DNA from: Inia geoffrensis
Taxonomy: Eukaryota; Chordata; Mammalia; Artiodactyla; Iniidae
Assembly (NCBI GenBank): GCA_036417435.1
Contig: CM070913.1
Coordinates: 93,115,373 to 93,179,372, forward strand
Direction of reading: 5' to 3'
DNA: 64,000 nt
This document shows positions 50,400 through 62,500 of the stretch, piece after piece. The number at the start of each line of letters is the position of its first letter. The stretch's first letter is position 1. The position numbers and the translations under genes were made by a program. A model generated the notes under the pieces. The model was given only the letters and a program-made list of their open reading frames with translations, did no database searches and was not told the origin of the DNA.

Positions 50400-50735
50400 T
50401 TTTTTTTTTTTTGGCTGCGTTGGGTCTTCGTTCCTGCACGCGGGCTTTCCCTAATTGTGGCGAGCCGGGGCTACTCTTCATTGTGATACGCACGCTTCTC
50501 GTTGCAGTGACTTCTCTTGTTGCGGAGCACGGGCTCTAGGCCTGCAGGCTTCAGTAGTTGTGGCACGCTTGCTCAGTAGTTGTGGCTAGTGGGCTCTAGA
50601 GCACAGGCTCGGTAGTTGTGGCGCACGGGCTCAGTTGCTCCGCGGCATGTGGGATCTTCCCCGGACCAGGGATCACACCTGTGTCCCCTGCACTGGCAGG
50701 TGGTTTCTTAACCACTGCGCCACCAAGGAAGTCCC
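50400..50735 (-). mobile_element. CHR-type SINE, long form, with target-site duplication
   Basis: The 17-mer 'tggagctctgtactttt' flanks it exactly at 50,383-50,399 and 50,736-50,752. The right end reads 'gcgccaccaaggaagtccc'. Confidence 0.97.
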
Positions 50736-51380
50736 TGGAGCTCTGTACTTTTAAGTGGGAGCATTGACGAACGGGCGCCACGGGGCAGCCTTACGGGGAG
50801 TAGGAAGGAGGAGCAGGGTGAGGAGAGGTCAGGTGCAGAAGGGAAGGCGGGGTGTGAGCCTGTGGCGCTCCTGGATGCACACAAGCAGTGCTTTCCAATC
50901 TCTAAACGCCAGTCCCTGCTGAGAAAAAGGGACGGGAAATGATCCTTAGATCCTTGGGAAACTTACTGAAACATGCACCCCTCTCCCTAGAAAATTGCAT
51001 GTGTATGTGCAAAATTTGCATACAACTCCCCAGAGGATTGATCCACAACCCCCTGAACCCTATCACGGAACCCTGGTTAAGGGCCCCCAATATAGGAAAC
51101 ACATTGATTGGTACGGAAAAGCTTTGCCTCCTGTGGGTTCAGTACAAAGCTAGAATGGCCTGCCTCAGCAGGTCAGTTTTTCCCCACAAAATACTGCAAA
51201 ATTCAGAAACTGACTGAGTGTCGTGTAACGGGGCCAGTGCCACAGTCTGTTCAAACTGGGCTCTTCCCATTGAAATGTCTCTAGTCAGTAGTAAAACCAG
51301 GGTTATTCCTGCGTTTTAAGTCACACGCTCAGTGGAAAAGAGGACAGACTGATAACGTGAATGCGTGTGTTCTCTTGTAG

Positions 51381-51606
51381 CCACCAACAGCCAAAATGCA
51401 TGCCATTATTGAGCGCACGGCCAACTTCGTGTGCAAACAGGGCGCACAGTTTGAAATAATGCTGAAGGCCAAACAGGCCCGAAACTCTCAATTCGACTTT
51501 CTGCGCTTTGATCACTACCTCAACCCCTACTACAAATTCATCCAGAAAGCTATGAAAGAAGGACGGTATACGGTACTGGCAGAAAACAAAAGTGAAGAGA
51601 AAAAGA
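51381..51606 (+). CDS. SFSWAP: SFSWAP exon 5, residues 203-277, first SURP domain
   Basis: This exon holds most or all of the first SURP (SWAP) domain, residues ~208-252: [40 protein letters not shown] and YLNPYYKFI. These show the SURP pattern of a helix, an invariant G-x-x-F/FE, and a Leu/Phe-rich end. In related SURP proteins this domain binds SF1. [20 protein letters not shown] follows. Acceptor tcttgtag, donor AAAAAGA|gtacgt, 226 nt, phase 1. Confidence 0.97.
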
Positions 51607-51754
51607 GTACGTGAAACTGTTTCTGTCCTGTGTTGGGCTGGGGGAGGGCTTGAGATCTGCGCTGTAGGACTTCCTGAACGTTTGTGAAATCCTGCCACTA
51701 AGGCACGAGGATTAAACCTGCTGTGCATTAAGTCTGAACATATATTAGATTCTT

Positions 51755-51952
51755 TTTTTTTCCGGTACGCGGGCCTCTCACTGCTGTGGCCTCTCCCGGT
51801 GCGGAGCACAGGCTCCGGACGCGCAGGCTCAGTGGCCATGGCTCACGGGCCCAGCCGCTCCGCGGCACGTCGGATCTTCCCGAACCGGGGCACGAACCCG
51901 CGTCCCCTGCATCGGCAGGCGGACTCTCAAGCACTGCGCCACCAGGGAAGCC
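51755..51952 (-). mobile_element. CHR-type SINE, ~200-bp form
   Basis: T-tail at the left, 'gcgggcctctcactgctgtg' onward, right end 'gcgccaccagggaagccc'. 'tagattctt' and 'tagtttctt' flank it as an imperfect target-site duplication. Confidence 0.95.
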
Positions 51953-52552
51953 CTAGTTTCTTAATTAACGTTTTCATAGATGGGTGACATAGAATTAAAT
52001 GTTGATGCCATCAGAGCATAACCATCTAGGTTGGAAACATTTCCCCTCATTCTGGTTGTTGAACATGTCTCAGACAAAACAGTGAGCCTCGTGCTCCGTG
52101 GATCATTTTAGCGTGCACCCCGTGTTAGGGCCTGAGTCTAAATTATACAAGTCCACAGAATGAAGTGGCTAATCTTACTCTCTTTTTTCTTACTCTGCCT
52201 TAAGCTGTTGTTTTTATAAGTGTCTAAATTTGGAATTCGTACTACAAAGACCAATTAAGTATTTTGAATAACATTCTGAGACAACAGTACATATGTCTGC
52301 CATTGAATTTTTCTTTCAGCTGAAACACGATTTTCAAAATCAGTTGTATACATTTTACTACAGACCTCATCTTCTCCATGTTTGTTTGTTTGCTGTAGTT
52401 TTGTAAAAAAAAAATCTGTTGCTGTTATTTTACCTTCATAAATCAGTAAAATTTTTGCCTTTTTTCCAAAAAATTTAAATATTCAGTGGCTCCGGACTAG
52501 TAAATGCCGGAGGGAAGGTGCCAGCAGGGCCGAGGTCATGCTCCTTTCTCGC

Positions 52553-52590
52553 TGCCTTTATTTCTTATAATCCCACTTGATAAAATCACA
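52553..52590. repeat. Direct repeat flanking exon 6, copy 1
   Basis: 'gcctttatttcttataatcc' followed by 'cacttgataaaatcacaagc'. It is very similar to the block at 53,045. Confidence 0.7.
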
Positions 52591-52766
52591 AGCAAATGTC
52601 ATTCTGCTGAACAACTTGGATGGCAGCAAGATAGGGAATATTTTCCGAAGGTGGTTTTTGGACAGATAACCAAGAAATGGCTGCATATAGTTCTGCCTTT
52701 GTGTGCGTCTGAGGTCTTACGTAATTTATTTGTACCTTGACGTCTTGACATGTGTTTTGCTTTCAG

Positions 52767-52879
52767 AGTCAGGGGTCAGCTCTGACAATGAAGATGACGA
52801 TGACGAAGAGGGCGGGAGTTACCTGCACCCGTCCCTGTTCGCTTCCAAGAAGTGCAGCCGCCTGGAGGAGCTCATGAAG
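52767..52879 (+). CDS. SFSWAP: SFSWAP exon 6, residues 278-315, acidic linker
   Basis: The acceptor is 'gttttgctttcag' and the donor ATGAAG|gttctc. The 113-nt exon encodes [20 protein letters not shown] (acidic run about residues 284-292) and [17 protein letters not shown]. It ends in phase 0. The donor matches the consensus only at GT and the upstream AAG. If the intron is retained, 12 more codons follow before TAG at 52,916-52,918. Confidence 0.95.
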
Positions 52880-53044
52880 GTTCTCATCTCGTTACTGAGC
52901 TGTAGCTTTATGCCATAGCAAAACTGCTCATTTAACTTTGGAGAATTGTTAAGCAGGCATTTCTTTGTATGATAGTTTTTTTTAATTTTATTAGCATTGA
53001 CGTATATCCCGCCTTTTTGTTTGGCTTGGTGGCAAAGGATTTGC

Positions 53045-53083
53045 TCCCTTTATTTCTTATATATCCCATTTTATAAAATCACA
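53045..53083. repeat. Direct repeat flanking exon 6, copy 2
   Basis: 'ccctttatttcttatatatc' followed by 'ccattttataaaatcacaag', close to the 52,553 block, about 490 bp apart with exon 6 between. Confidence 0.7.
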
Positions 53084-53667
53084 AGCAATTTATTTTCATT
53101 TTGTTATAGTTTTACTATTTGGGATATTTAGAATAAGTAAAATGTTGGTTAAGACTTGGAAAATTACTTTTTCATGCAGGTTTTATTAAAACAGGATTAG
53201 ATTTCATAGGTGTCCAGGGTATGTGCCGCTTGAAATAGTCTGTTACCGTCACGGATAACATAATGTATTAGCGAGAAACATAAATTAAAGAAAAATTTTC
53301 TTTTCATTCTTATTATAAGGAGTTAATCCACACCATTCATTGTGCCATTTGTGATGTGAAAAAACAGAGGTCCATCAGACCTAAGCACGTCATTTCAGCA
53401 GTCACGCAGTGTGGCTGATTGATTGGGCTTTGAAAGCTGTTGGTGATTAAAAATCAGAAATTGCTTTAAGGATGGACAGAGTTTGAAGTTTTGAGTGAAT
53501 TTGGAGGCTCACACTTTTCTCAGCAGCAATCTAGTCTTGGTCATCCCTCCTTCTTTTCCTTCATGTCATTAGGAAGATTGAGGTGATTTGTTTATTCAGT
53601 GCCTCTGGAACTCACAACCAGCTAGAGCTCTCGTCGGCCACGGTCAGGACCTCCCTCTGTGTGCCCG

Positions 53668-53722
53668 CCCACGTGTGTGGGTGTGTGTGCGCGCGTGTGC
53701 TGCGTGCATGCGTGTGCAGAGG
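53668..53722. repeat. TG/CG-rich simple repeat
   Basis: 'gtgtgtgggtgtgtgtgcgc' and 'gcgtgtgctgcgtgcatgcg' runs. Confidence 0.85.
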
Positions 53723-53828
53723 TTTTTCTGAAGCGTAGACACCGTCCTGGAGCCTTCGTGCCACAGAAGGGTTCTGCGTGACTCAGAATGCAGGATGTGG
53801 TGTGACCTTGCACCCTCTCTCTCTGCAG

Positions 53829-53964
53829 CCTTTGAAGGTGGTGGACCCAGATCACCCCCTTGCGGCCCTGGTCCGTAAAGCCCAGGCCGACAGTCCTGCC
53901 CCCACTGCACCCACGGCAGAGGGCACGGCCGTGCAGCCCTCCCAGGTGGAGTACACCACTGACT
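53829..53964 (+). CDS. SFSWAP: SFSWAP exon 7, residues 316-360
   Basis: The acceptor is 'ctctctctctgcag' and the donor GACT|gtgagt, a strong site. The 136-nt exon encodes [20 protein letters not shown], then a Ser/Pro/Thr-rich part and [10 protein letters not shown]. It ends in phase 1. This is the linker after SURP1. I did not find the next exon (expected to encode a Tyr-rich segment with AAMYYSYY-type residues) before the window ends. Confidence 0.95.
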
Positions 53965-55045
53965 GTGAGTACCTCACTGTGCGCCTCCGGGCAGGGTGTC
54001 AGGTGCGGGGGCAGGTATTCAGGTCCGGTAGAGGTGCCATGAGGAGCGTTCATGTTAAGCGTCCTTAGCATGTGGCCTCATCCTTTTGCCTGTCACTTCA
54101 CGTTGGCAAGATGGCTGCCCTGTCACCAGCACCAGCCCTGCATTCCAGAAAGGATGAAGAGGAAGGGCAAGAGCAGAAAGCAGTCTCACATGGTCTTGCC
54201 ACATCCTGCAGCACGGGCTGGGAAATGGGCTTTCAGTTGGCTACATCGCTGCCCTAAACAAAAGCAGAGTTCTGTTAAGAAGAACGGGGAAAGTGGGCAT
54301 TGGGGGACATGTGTTGTCCTGCTGTTTGCCAGGGTTGCTTCCCTAGAGGACACAGGGGTCTAATGCGCACCTCGGGGTTGGTTGCAGTTCCTGCTTGTTC
54401 TTGCTGACCGCTGCTCTTTTCTCGTTTTAATCACTTAAAGGCTGTTAATAGAAGGTAAATCTTGAAGTTCTATTGAAGAAATCATTTGAAAGTATTTAAC
54501 CTTGGTCTCATTATCAGGTCTTTTTAAAATTACTTTATTCAGAGGTTGACTGCATGAGAAGAACCTCTAGCAAAGCCGCGGGGATCCGTCTGTTCAGCCT
54601 CTACTGCACAGGGACGCCCGGTACAATGAGTTTGTAAAGCCTGTCACTCTCAGTTAGAGATTGGAGGGTCAGCCTGAGGTTAATTCCCTTTTAAAACGTG
54701 AGCTGCTTGTCACTTTAGGAAGGAGCTTTTGGTAAACATGATAACTGTGTCCTTTTGCAATTCCCGTCTGGCACTGGCATGCAATGTGTAATTTTGATGT
54801 GCTAAATTAACATTTTTAGACTTCAAAGATCAGTTACTTGAGTGAGCTTAATGTATGTTTCTTTAAAACAACCTCTTAGAGAACTCAGATAATTTCTTTA
54901 ATGCATAAATCAAGTTAAATACAGTTTCTTTAAACGTTCAAATCAAAGAGCGGATCTGGTGCGGTCTCATCTTACCTGCCTGTTGGTTCCAGGCTGGGGG
55001 TGCAGTGGGCGTCAGAGTGGGCGGTAATCCCTGCAGTGCTTTGTT

Positions 55046-55248
55046 TTTCTTTGCTTTTTTTTGCGGTACGCGGGCCTCTCACTGCTGTGGCCTCTCCCGT
55101 TGCGGAGCACAGCCTCCGGACCCACAGGCTCAGCGGCCACGGCTCACGGGCCCAGCCGCTCTGCGGCGCGTGGGATCTTCCCGGACCGGGGCGCGAACCC
55201 GCGTCCCCTGCATCGGCAGGTGGACTCCCAACCGCTGCCACCAGGGAA
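55046..55248 (-). mobile_element. CHR-type SINE, ~200-bp form
   Basis: T-rich left end, 'gcgggcctctcactgctgtg' onward, right end 'ctgccaccagggaagc'. 'gtgctttgt' and 'gcgctttgt' flank it. Confidence 0.95.
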
Positions 55249-57723
55249 GCGCTTTGTAAATCACTCCTCATGCCTCCCGGCGGGGCTCTCAGTACAGACA
55301 GGCCGCCAGCCCAGGGGAAGCCTGTGAATCCGGAGTTGGGCGTGACTGGGAGCTTCTGCCCCCATCTTTACCTCAGTCCAGGGTATAAGCTCACTGAGTG
55401 GTACGTCTCTGGCTTCCTTTTTCCTTGCTTTCTCTTTTCAGACCTGTCTTTGAATTTGCACAAGTTGAATGCAGGGTCCCTTTGCCTCCTCTAGATTTCT
55501 AGAGCTATTAAACTTCTTGCATCGGAAAGGAATGAAAATTCAGGGTTGAGTGGCCATTATCCGGTTACTCGCGCTGCCTATCACTAGTGTGCTTGCAGTT
55601 AACTACGACGTCGGTAATGGCTCTGTGTTTCTACACACCCTGTAGGACTGGGCAGGGGAGCCGAGGGAGGCCACTCCATGACTCGGGGTTTTACTGCAAG
55701 GCCCCACGCTCTGATTGTTGACCACGGCCTGGGCCGAGTCACGGCCGGCTGGAGGATGAGAGTGTTGGGCAGGACCCAGGGAGCCTGGAGCCCCATGACT
55801 TCAGTCCCTCCTGCCACTGATCAGGGGCCCCAGAGGCCAGGGTGACCCTTGGCAGCCTCTCGCCCGAGGGAAATCCCACCCTTGCTCTATGCAAACCCTG
55901 CAGGCCAGTCCATGGGCGGGGTGTCCTGGTCCCCTCCCTGATCCCTGAGCCCAGCCAGAGGTGCTCCAGCAGCGGGGCACCAGTTAGTGACCACCTCTTC
56001 CCCTCAATGAAATAATTGTTTTGACAGTCATCTTCTCCTTCACACATGCAAGAGTGACAGACACGAGTAGGAGAGGCGGTATGGGGGTTTTACGCCTGGT
56101 GCTGGACACACGCTGCGTTGAGGGCCAGCCTCACGTGTACCCAGGCCAGTGGAGAGGAAGGCGGGAGTCGGTGCTGACAGAGTGTGTTCTGCTGAGACGT
56201 GGGTTTCAGCCATGCCAGAGGGCTGGGACCGGCTTCGGGGTTTTCCAGAGAAGCAAGGAGCCTAGCGTGTTTAGGTGAAACATCTCAACTTAACAAATGT
56301 CAGCAGTGAATTCATATTTTGTAAAAATACAAAACGTAAGGCAAGCCAGGTGCTACTCGTAGGTGCCCGCGTCCAGCCTCTGCTGTAGGTGCAGGAGGGT
56401 ACCTGGGCAGCGGGACAGGGAGGTCGCAGAGCTTCTCTGTGGAGACCGTGCTCAACAGTAGTCAGCTCTGCCCAGAAGCTGGGGAGGGGCTGTCAAGTGT
56501 CCTTCAGATTTCACACAGATTTAAACGCATCGTGCTGGGAAGTGAGAGCAGTTTCATTAAAATGGGGAGGACAAAAGCCAGACTCCACCCGGGTGGGAAG
56601 TGAATGGGTGGGTGTAGAAGTGGAGACCTGAGCACAGGGCGCTTTGTGAAGAGGGGAGGGGCAGTGCCTAGTGGAGGAAATGTTCCCTGAGAGCCCTGCC
56701 TCCAGGATTGGCCCCTTGGGTTGCCATGACAGCAGCCCATCTAGCATCCGGGAGTCATAGGATGGGAGAGGCGGCCTTAGAATTTGGATCTAGATCAGAA
56801 AAATGCCTAGAAGAAATGAACACAGACACCTGTACTTAGGTTCTCAAAGATGTTTTTATTTGTAATTAGAGTCTCTGGTTATCTTAAAAAATAGCAAGCA
56901 AGAATATGCAAAATTTGAAAAAGAGGCAAATAAAGGCAACATGGCTCATCAGATAATAAAATGAGATGTTACAGTAGAAGTCCTTGGGAGGCCTAAGTAA
57001 TTGGTGGTTTACACAGAATGTGGGATTAAAACAGGTCTAAAACTGCTACATACATACGTGCCTGACACGTGCTGCTGTTGACCCACTTCTGACGTGGGCC
57101 ACGGCCTTGCCTCTGACGGACGTCCTCAGCACAGCCAGCCTGAGTTCTGTGAGGTGAGGTGCACGCCAGGCGCCCAGGAGCAGAACCGCAGGCTTGCAGT
57201 GTCTTATGTCAAGGCTGTCACAGTTCTTTCTCCCTCCTTGGGTTCCACAACAGTTTTTTGTTCTTGTTTTTTAAGCAATTGGTGTTTTTATCTGATCTTT
57301 TCAAAGGATTCAGTTTCATTTTCACAGAATCAGTAATTCTCTTTTCTCACTCAGATTTCATCTGTTTGCGTAAATTTTAATTAAATACGTAATTACAGTA
57401 CGTTTAGCCAGAAAAAGTTTAAGTGAAAAACTCTGCTGGTAAAAAGCAGAAAGGTTCAGCGTTCTAAAGAGGAGTACCCTGGCCTGGTGTGTTAGTGCCT
57501 CCGGGGCCTCCCTGGCCCAAAACCCAGGAGGCCCTTCAGAGGGGAGGGGTGAGTGAGCCCCCCAGAGACAGGTTCAAACAAGGAAGGACTGGCTTATGAA
57601 AAGCATGGTATCGGGGAAAAGCTATTCGGAAAACAGATCCCATTAGACCCTCACCTTTTATCCAACAGCAAAACTACTTCCAGGTGTAAGTGCCAGATGT
57701 GCGAGTTCTCAGGAAAGTAACGA

Positions 57724-58060
57724 CTTTTTTTTTTTTTAATTTATTTTATTTACTTAGTCTTGGCCGCGTTGGGTCTTCATTGCTGCACGCGGGCTTTCTG
57801 TAGTTGCAGCGAGCAGGGGCTACTCTTCATTGCGATGCGCAGGCTTCTCATTGCAGTGGCTTCTCCTGTTGCGGAGCACGGGCTGTGGGCTCGCGGGCTT
57901 CAGTAGTTGTGGCTCGCAGGCTCTAGAGCACAGTCTCAGTAGTTGTGACGCACAGGCTTAGTTGCTCCGCGGCATGTGGGATCTTCCCGGACCAGGGCTC
58001 GAACCCGTGTCACCTGCATTGGCAGGCGGATTCTTAACCAGTGCGCCACCAGGGAAGCCC
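57724..58060 (-). mobile_element. CHR-type SINE, long form
   Basis: It starts with a T-run and 'cttggccgcgttgggtcttc', and the right end reads 'gcgccaccagggaagccc'. 'gaaagtaacga' and 'gaaaataacag' are the worn target-site copies. Confidence 0.95.
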
Positions 58061-58589
58061 GAAAATAACAGAACAAGAATCATCTATTTTAAGCCAACAG
58101 ACATTATATTCAACTAATGGAAAAAACAACACCGTTGAGAAAGCAGAAAAAAACTAACAGAAACAGCTTTTACAGCCAAATAGGAAAACAACTTATAGCC
58201 CAGTAGAAGAATGAAGTGCAGTGTGAATGACTCACAAAAGGTAAAATGACCATAAACATTCTAAAGATGTACCCTTGCTGCTCGCTCACATGGCATTGTA
58301 TCTGCTGACTTTAGAACCTAACCTCCGTGGAAAATAAAATCCATTTCATTTAAATCAGGCTGCAGCAAATATATGAAGAACCCGAGACTTTTTGTTACGG
58401 TGGAAAAATATCCATTCGCAGGCACACAAGAACACTTTGAAATGATAAGTCTTAGGATAAAATCGAGGTTTCTGGGCTCTGGAAAATGTTGTTTCGTGTA
58501 TACCTATTTGAATGTCTTAGTAATCATAGAGATTAAATAAAAGAGAGACACGCCATTTTTCAGCTGTCACGTAAGCAAAGAAGGAAAAA

Positions 58590-58800
58590 AGGTCAACATC
58601 ATGTTGCTGGTGGGAGTGTTAGACTTGTGGAGGGCAAGCTGGCAGTGTAGACCGGAACCTAAAATGCGCGCCTTTGACCCAGAACTGAGCTTATATGTGT
58701 AAAGACTGAGCTTACAAGAATGTTCATTGTAAGAACGATTTTTATCAGCAGCAAAAGACTGAGATGCCCTGTATGTCCCTCAGGGAGGACGAATGGAGTA
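58590..58800 (+). mobile_element. Old LINE-1 3' fragment
   Basis: 'gttgctggtgggagtgttag', 'gagggcaagctggcagtgta', 'cctttgacccagaactgagc' and 'acaagaatgttcattgtaag' follow the L1 ORF2 C-terminal order. Confidence 0.7.
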
Positions 58801-59302
58801 GGGTTAGGGCACAGCGGTAGCTGGAGGCTCTGCCTGGGGCTTCTGGTGGGCGAGGGTGGGGCCAAAGGGGGCGTATGGTGTGAGACTAGAGGGGCAGGTA
58901 AGAGACTGGTACCAGCGGTGCACTTAGAAGAGGGTTCAGGGTGAGGGGGTGACTCCTTCCCTGGCCATTTGTACCACTTTGAACCTTCTCAAAAATTGCA
59001 GGTGTGTGTGACGCTCATTTGAAACACTCGTATCCTGAGTTAATGCTTTGCAGTTTTGAGATTTTAATGGCAAGACTGTTTGGTCAGCTCTCCCTGTATC
59101 CTGTTGAGGCTGAAGCAGTCCTTGTGACAGCTTGTGTCCCAAACAGAGGCTAGGGAGCCCACCTGCTGGGGCCCATCCAGGCAGCTGAAGTCACATTACT
59201 TGGTGTTTAATAATCACCTTAGAATGTACTCAGTTGTCCCTTGTTATTTACTTTCTGCTGATCAGAGGTTTTCCTAGATTTGGCAGTCTAGGAAGAAAAG
59301 CA

Positions 59303-59306
59303 TCTT

Positions 59307-59337
<31 letters not shown>

Positions 59338-59538
59338 TGTGTGTGTGTGATACGCAGGCCTCTCACCGCTGTGGCCTCTCCCATTGCGGAGCACAGGATC
59401 CGGACGCGCAGGCTCAGCAGCCATGGCCCACGGGCCCAGCCTCTCCGCGGCACGTGGGATCCTCCCGGACTGGGGCACAAACCTGTGTCCCCTGCATCGG
59501 CAGGTGGACTCCCAACCACTGCGCCACCAGGGAAGCCC
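59303..59538 (-). mobile_element. CHR-type SINE, ~200-bp form, with long T/TG tail
   Basis: A ~35-base T-rich run and a (TG) run (59,336-59,350) precede 'caggcctctcaccgctgtgg'. The right end reads 'gcgccaccagggaagccc'. Confidence 0.95.
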
Positions 59539-62500
59539 CTGTTTTTATTTTAAAAGAATTTTTTTCTAGAAGCTCCTTAAATATAGATATGCGAAACTTA
59601 AACAGTCTCTTTCATTTATTAGCCTGACAGCGAACTGTCTTTCATGCTGTTTTCTGTTATTATTTAGTTGTCTTCTGCTCTTTATCTATAAATCCTTGCA
59701 AAAAAGCATAATAAAAATAAATTATGCCGGAAGCAGTAATGCTGAAATACTACCCACTATTACAGCATGCGGTTTTTTTAAAATAAAATGCCAGCGTGGT
59801 TTTTTTGATGTTTCGGTCTATAAATGGCTTAAGTGAAATTAAACCACGTCACGTGGCTGCAGTAGATGTTTTCATACTTCTTCCCAGTTTTTAAAATGTG
59901 GTTTTGCTATTGTTTTTAGCATTTTTTTCTGCAAAGTCGTGACCTTGCAATGCTTTACTTACCTTGCAAACTCTTTTTTAGAAATAGCTGTACTATAATT
60001 CAAGAGAAGTAAAACGGAAAACGGAAAAGTATTACTCAAGATGCCACCATCCAGAAATAGCCATTTTTAACATTAAGTGAGCATCACTAACACAGTGGAA
60101 AAGACTGAGATATTGTGGGAAAAGGGGGGAAAAAAGAAAGCTCATATCTTTAAAATACAAAGATAATTTTTATGCAAAGATAGATTAAAAAGTTGATGTA
60201 TGGATAGAAATATTTGTGTTAAAGTGGAAATAAGCTTTATAACTTTACTTGAATTTAGCTGAAGAACTGTAATCAAAATGAAAATGAAGTAATTCCTGAA
60301 CTTCAGTTAAAAGTTTCTTGCATACCTCAAGAATTCAGTTCTAAAAGGAGAACATCAGAGAGGTTGGACTTGTAGGGGTTTTTTCAAGGTATATGTTTTT
60401 TATCTTAGATGTTATTAACCAACTAAGAAAGTAGAGAAAAATCAGCACTATTAAAATGCCTTCCCTTCACCCCTCCCCTAACTGCTGGGTTTTTTTTTAA
60501 GAAATACTGTATTTAGGTTGTGAGAGTTTAAAGCAGTATTTACATTCCGTTCTTTTCCCTGGTTGGTTAGTCTGAGTTCTACGGATTAGTTTTTTTGTCA
60601 GAGCATATCTCTCTTTGAGTTCTTTATCTGATTCGTTTCTTGGTTGTTTGAATTTCATAAACAAGTAAGTTTTTACAAGGCTTCCATTTCATGCATTCTT
60701 GAAAAGTTCCTGCCATTGACCCTGGTGTAGAAAGGAAAACTCGCCTGGGTATAAGATACTTGGGTTGTATTTTCTTTCTGAGATCTTGTAAACTAGAATC
60801 TCACATGGTCCTTCCTATCAGAGAAACCTGGGTTGGCTGACTTTTGCCACCGACTAGTTGAGTGAGTTAGTTGGTTGGTTTTCATTAGTTGCTCCTGGGT
60901 GCTGTTCTCTGAGATCTTATGTTTGAAAGTGTTTGCTGCCCTTTGACATAAATAGCAACTAGGCAGAGAATAGTACACTTAGTCACACTTGCCTGGAACT
61001 TGGGAGCGTTGCTGCATGTTGCTGTGGAAGGGGCGAGGCCAGCTCCATCCTCCCCTCCCTCACCCCTTAAGAGCTTGCTTTTTCTGACTGGATACCTAAA
61101 GAATTCTCTTTGCCCTTAAATTTTAATAACTTAATCAGCATAAAGCCCCCAGTTTTCCTGGAATTTGTTGTATACCCTTTCAGTCAAAGATGCAGTTCTC
61201 ATTTCAGGGAAATTATTTTCTATTATACCTCTGAATGTCTTTTCAAAGACACCAGTTTCCTTATTTTGGATCATCTTTTTCTTCCATATCTGTCATTTTC
61301 TTTTCTTTTTTTTTTTTTTAAATCTGTTTCTCTTTGGCATTCAGCATGATTACATCCACTTCCTATCCATCTTCTCCTTGGTTGGTGACTTGATTTTTTT
61401 CAGCTGTGACTGTTCTGTTCCTCATAGTCGATAATGGTGGTATTTGGGGCCTCAGTTTGCTTTCTAAACTCTCCAGCAGGTTTGCAGACCTTTTCTGTAA
61501 AGGGTGTAAGCGTTTCCAGTGTGGCAGCCGAGCAGCCTCTGTGGCAGCTGCTGGTGCTGGTGGAGGAGCATGAAAGCCACACTGACCATCGGGAACAAGG
61601 GCATGTGGCTGAGCCCTAATAGCACTTGATTTATGGACACCGAACCTTGAATTTCATAGAATGTTTACATCATGAAATTTTGTTTTGGTTTTGGTTTTGA
61701 ACTGTCTGAAAATGTAAAAGCACCCTGAGCTCCCCTGAGCTGGGCTGAAGCAGGCACTCGAGCCCAGTTCCCGACCCTGCTCAGCGGGATCCCTGCCGTC
61801 TCACCACTAGTTTTACTTCCTTTTCTTTGTGCCCGGTTGAATTCCTGTCTCTCCAGATTCGTCCGTGGCCCAAAGAACTCAGGTTGCTTGGGTTCTGTTC
61901 CCTTCCAGACTCAGTTCTTTGCTGTTTGCGCGGCATGTTCCTCTCGCTGGGCTCCTTTTGCCGGGCCTTGTCCTTCTCACCTTCCCGCACTCAGGTCGGC
62001 AGCTCCATCCAGACCTTGCGTCCCAGCACTGGCCACCCCTGCGGGACACCATTCTCACCTGCCCTGAGATGATTTGTCGTCCCTCCCAAGTGCAGCTCCT
62101 CTGGAGACTCCAGTCTCTGCTCTCGCGAGATCCCCACAATGCCCTGGAGCAGATGTGCTTCCCCCAGGCGGGGGCCCAAGGGAGACTTCTGACAGCACAG
62201 AGCCCAGGCCGCAGGCTCCCACCTCCCATACCCCTGAGGCTCTGCCTCACCCTGAGCTCCTGCTCTCACGCTTGAGCTGCCTGATTGTTCCACCCGGACT
62301 CCCTAGGACCTGCTTTTAGGTAGCTTGCCTCCAAAACCTCCATACGGTATAAAAAATGCAGGGCATTTTGCTTGAGGGTCACTGATGAAGACTTTAAGTA
62401 ATAGTTGGAGACCAGGCATCTCGAGAAGCAAAAAAAAGAGCAATCGCTTGTCAACACTGGCCTTAAAGTTCCTGAGTCACACATTCATGTATCTAAGACG

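Larger units (their letters stand above)
45621..51380 (+). other. SFSWAP intron 4
   Basis: A 5.8-kb intron with MIR relics at 46,290-46,440 and 48,425-48,625 and a minus-strand SINE at 50,400-50,735. The acceptor is 'gtgttctcttgtag'. No other exon was recognised; frames at 47,354-48,422 look like chance. Confidence 0.8.
51607..52766 (+). other. SFSWAP intron 5
   Basis: A 1.16-kb intron with an antisense SINE 149 bp after the donor. A ~38-bp element at about 52,553-52,590 recurs in intron 6. Confidence 0.85.
52880..53828 (+). other. SFSWAP intron 6
   Basis: A 949-bp intron with a non-consensus donor (gttctc) and the acceptor 'ctctctctctgcag'. It carries the second copy of the exon-6 flanking repeat and a TG/GC-rich simple repeat (53,668-53,722). 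Confidence 0.85.

Noticed and set aside
13826..59627. Recurring peptide frames of the type 'SPPADAGDAGSCPGPG' at many sites
   Set aside because: These are translations of CHR SINE copies on either strand, not genes.
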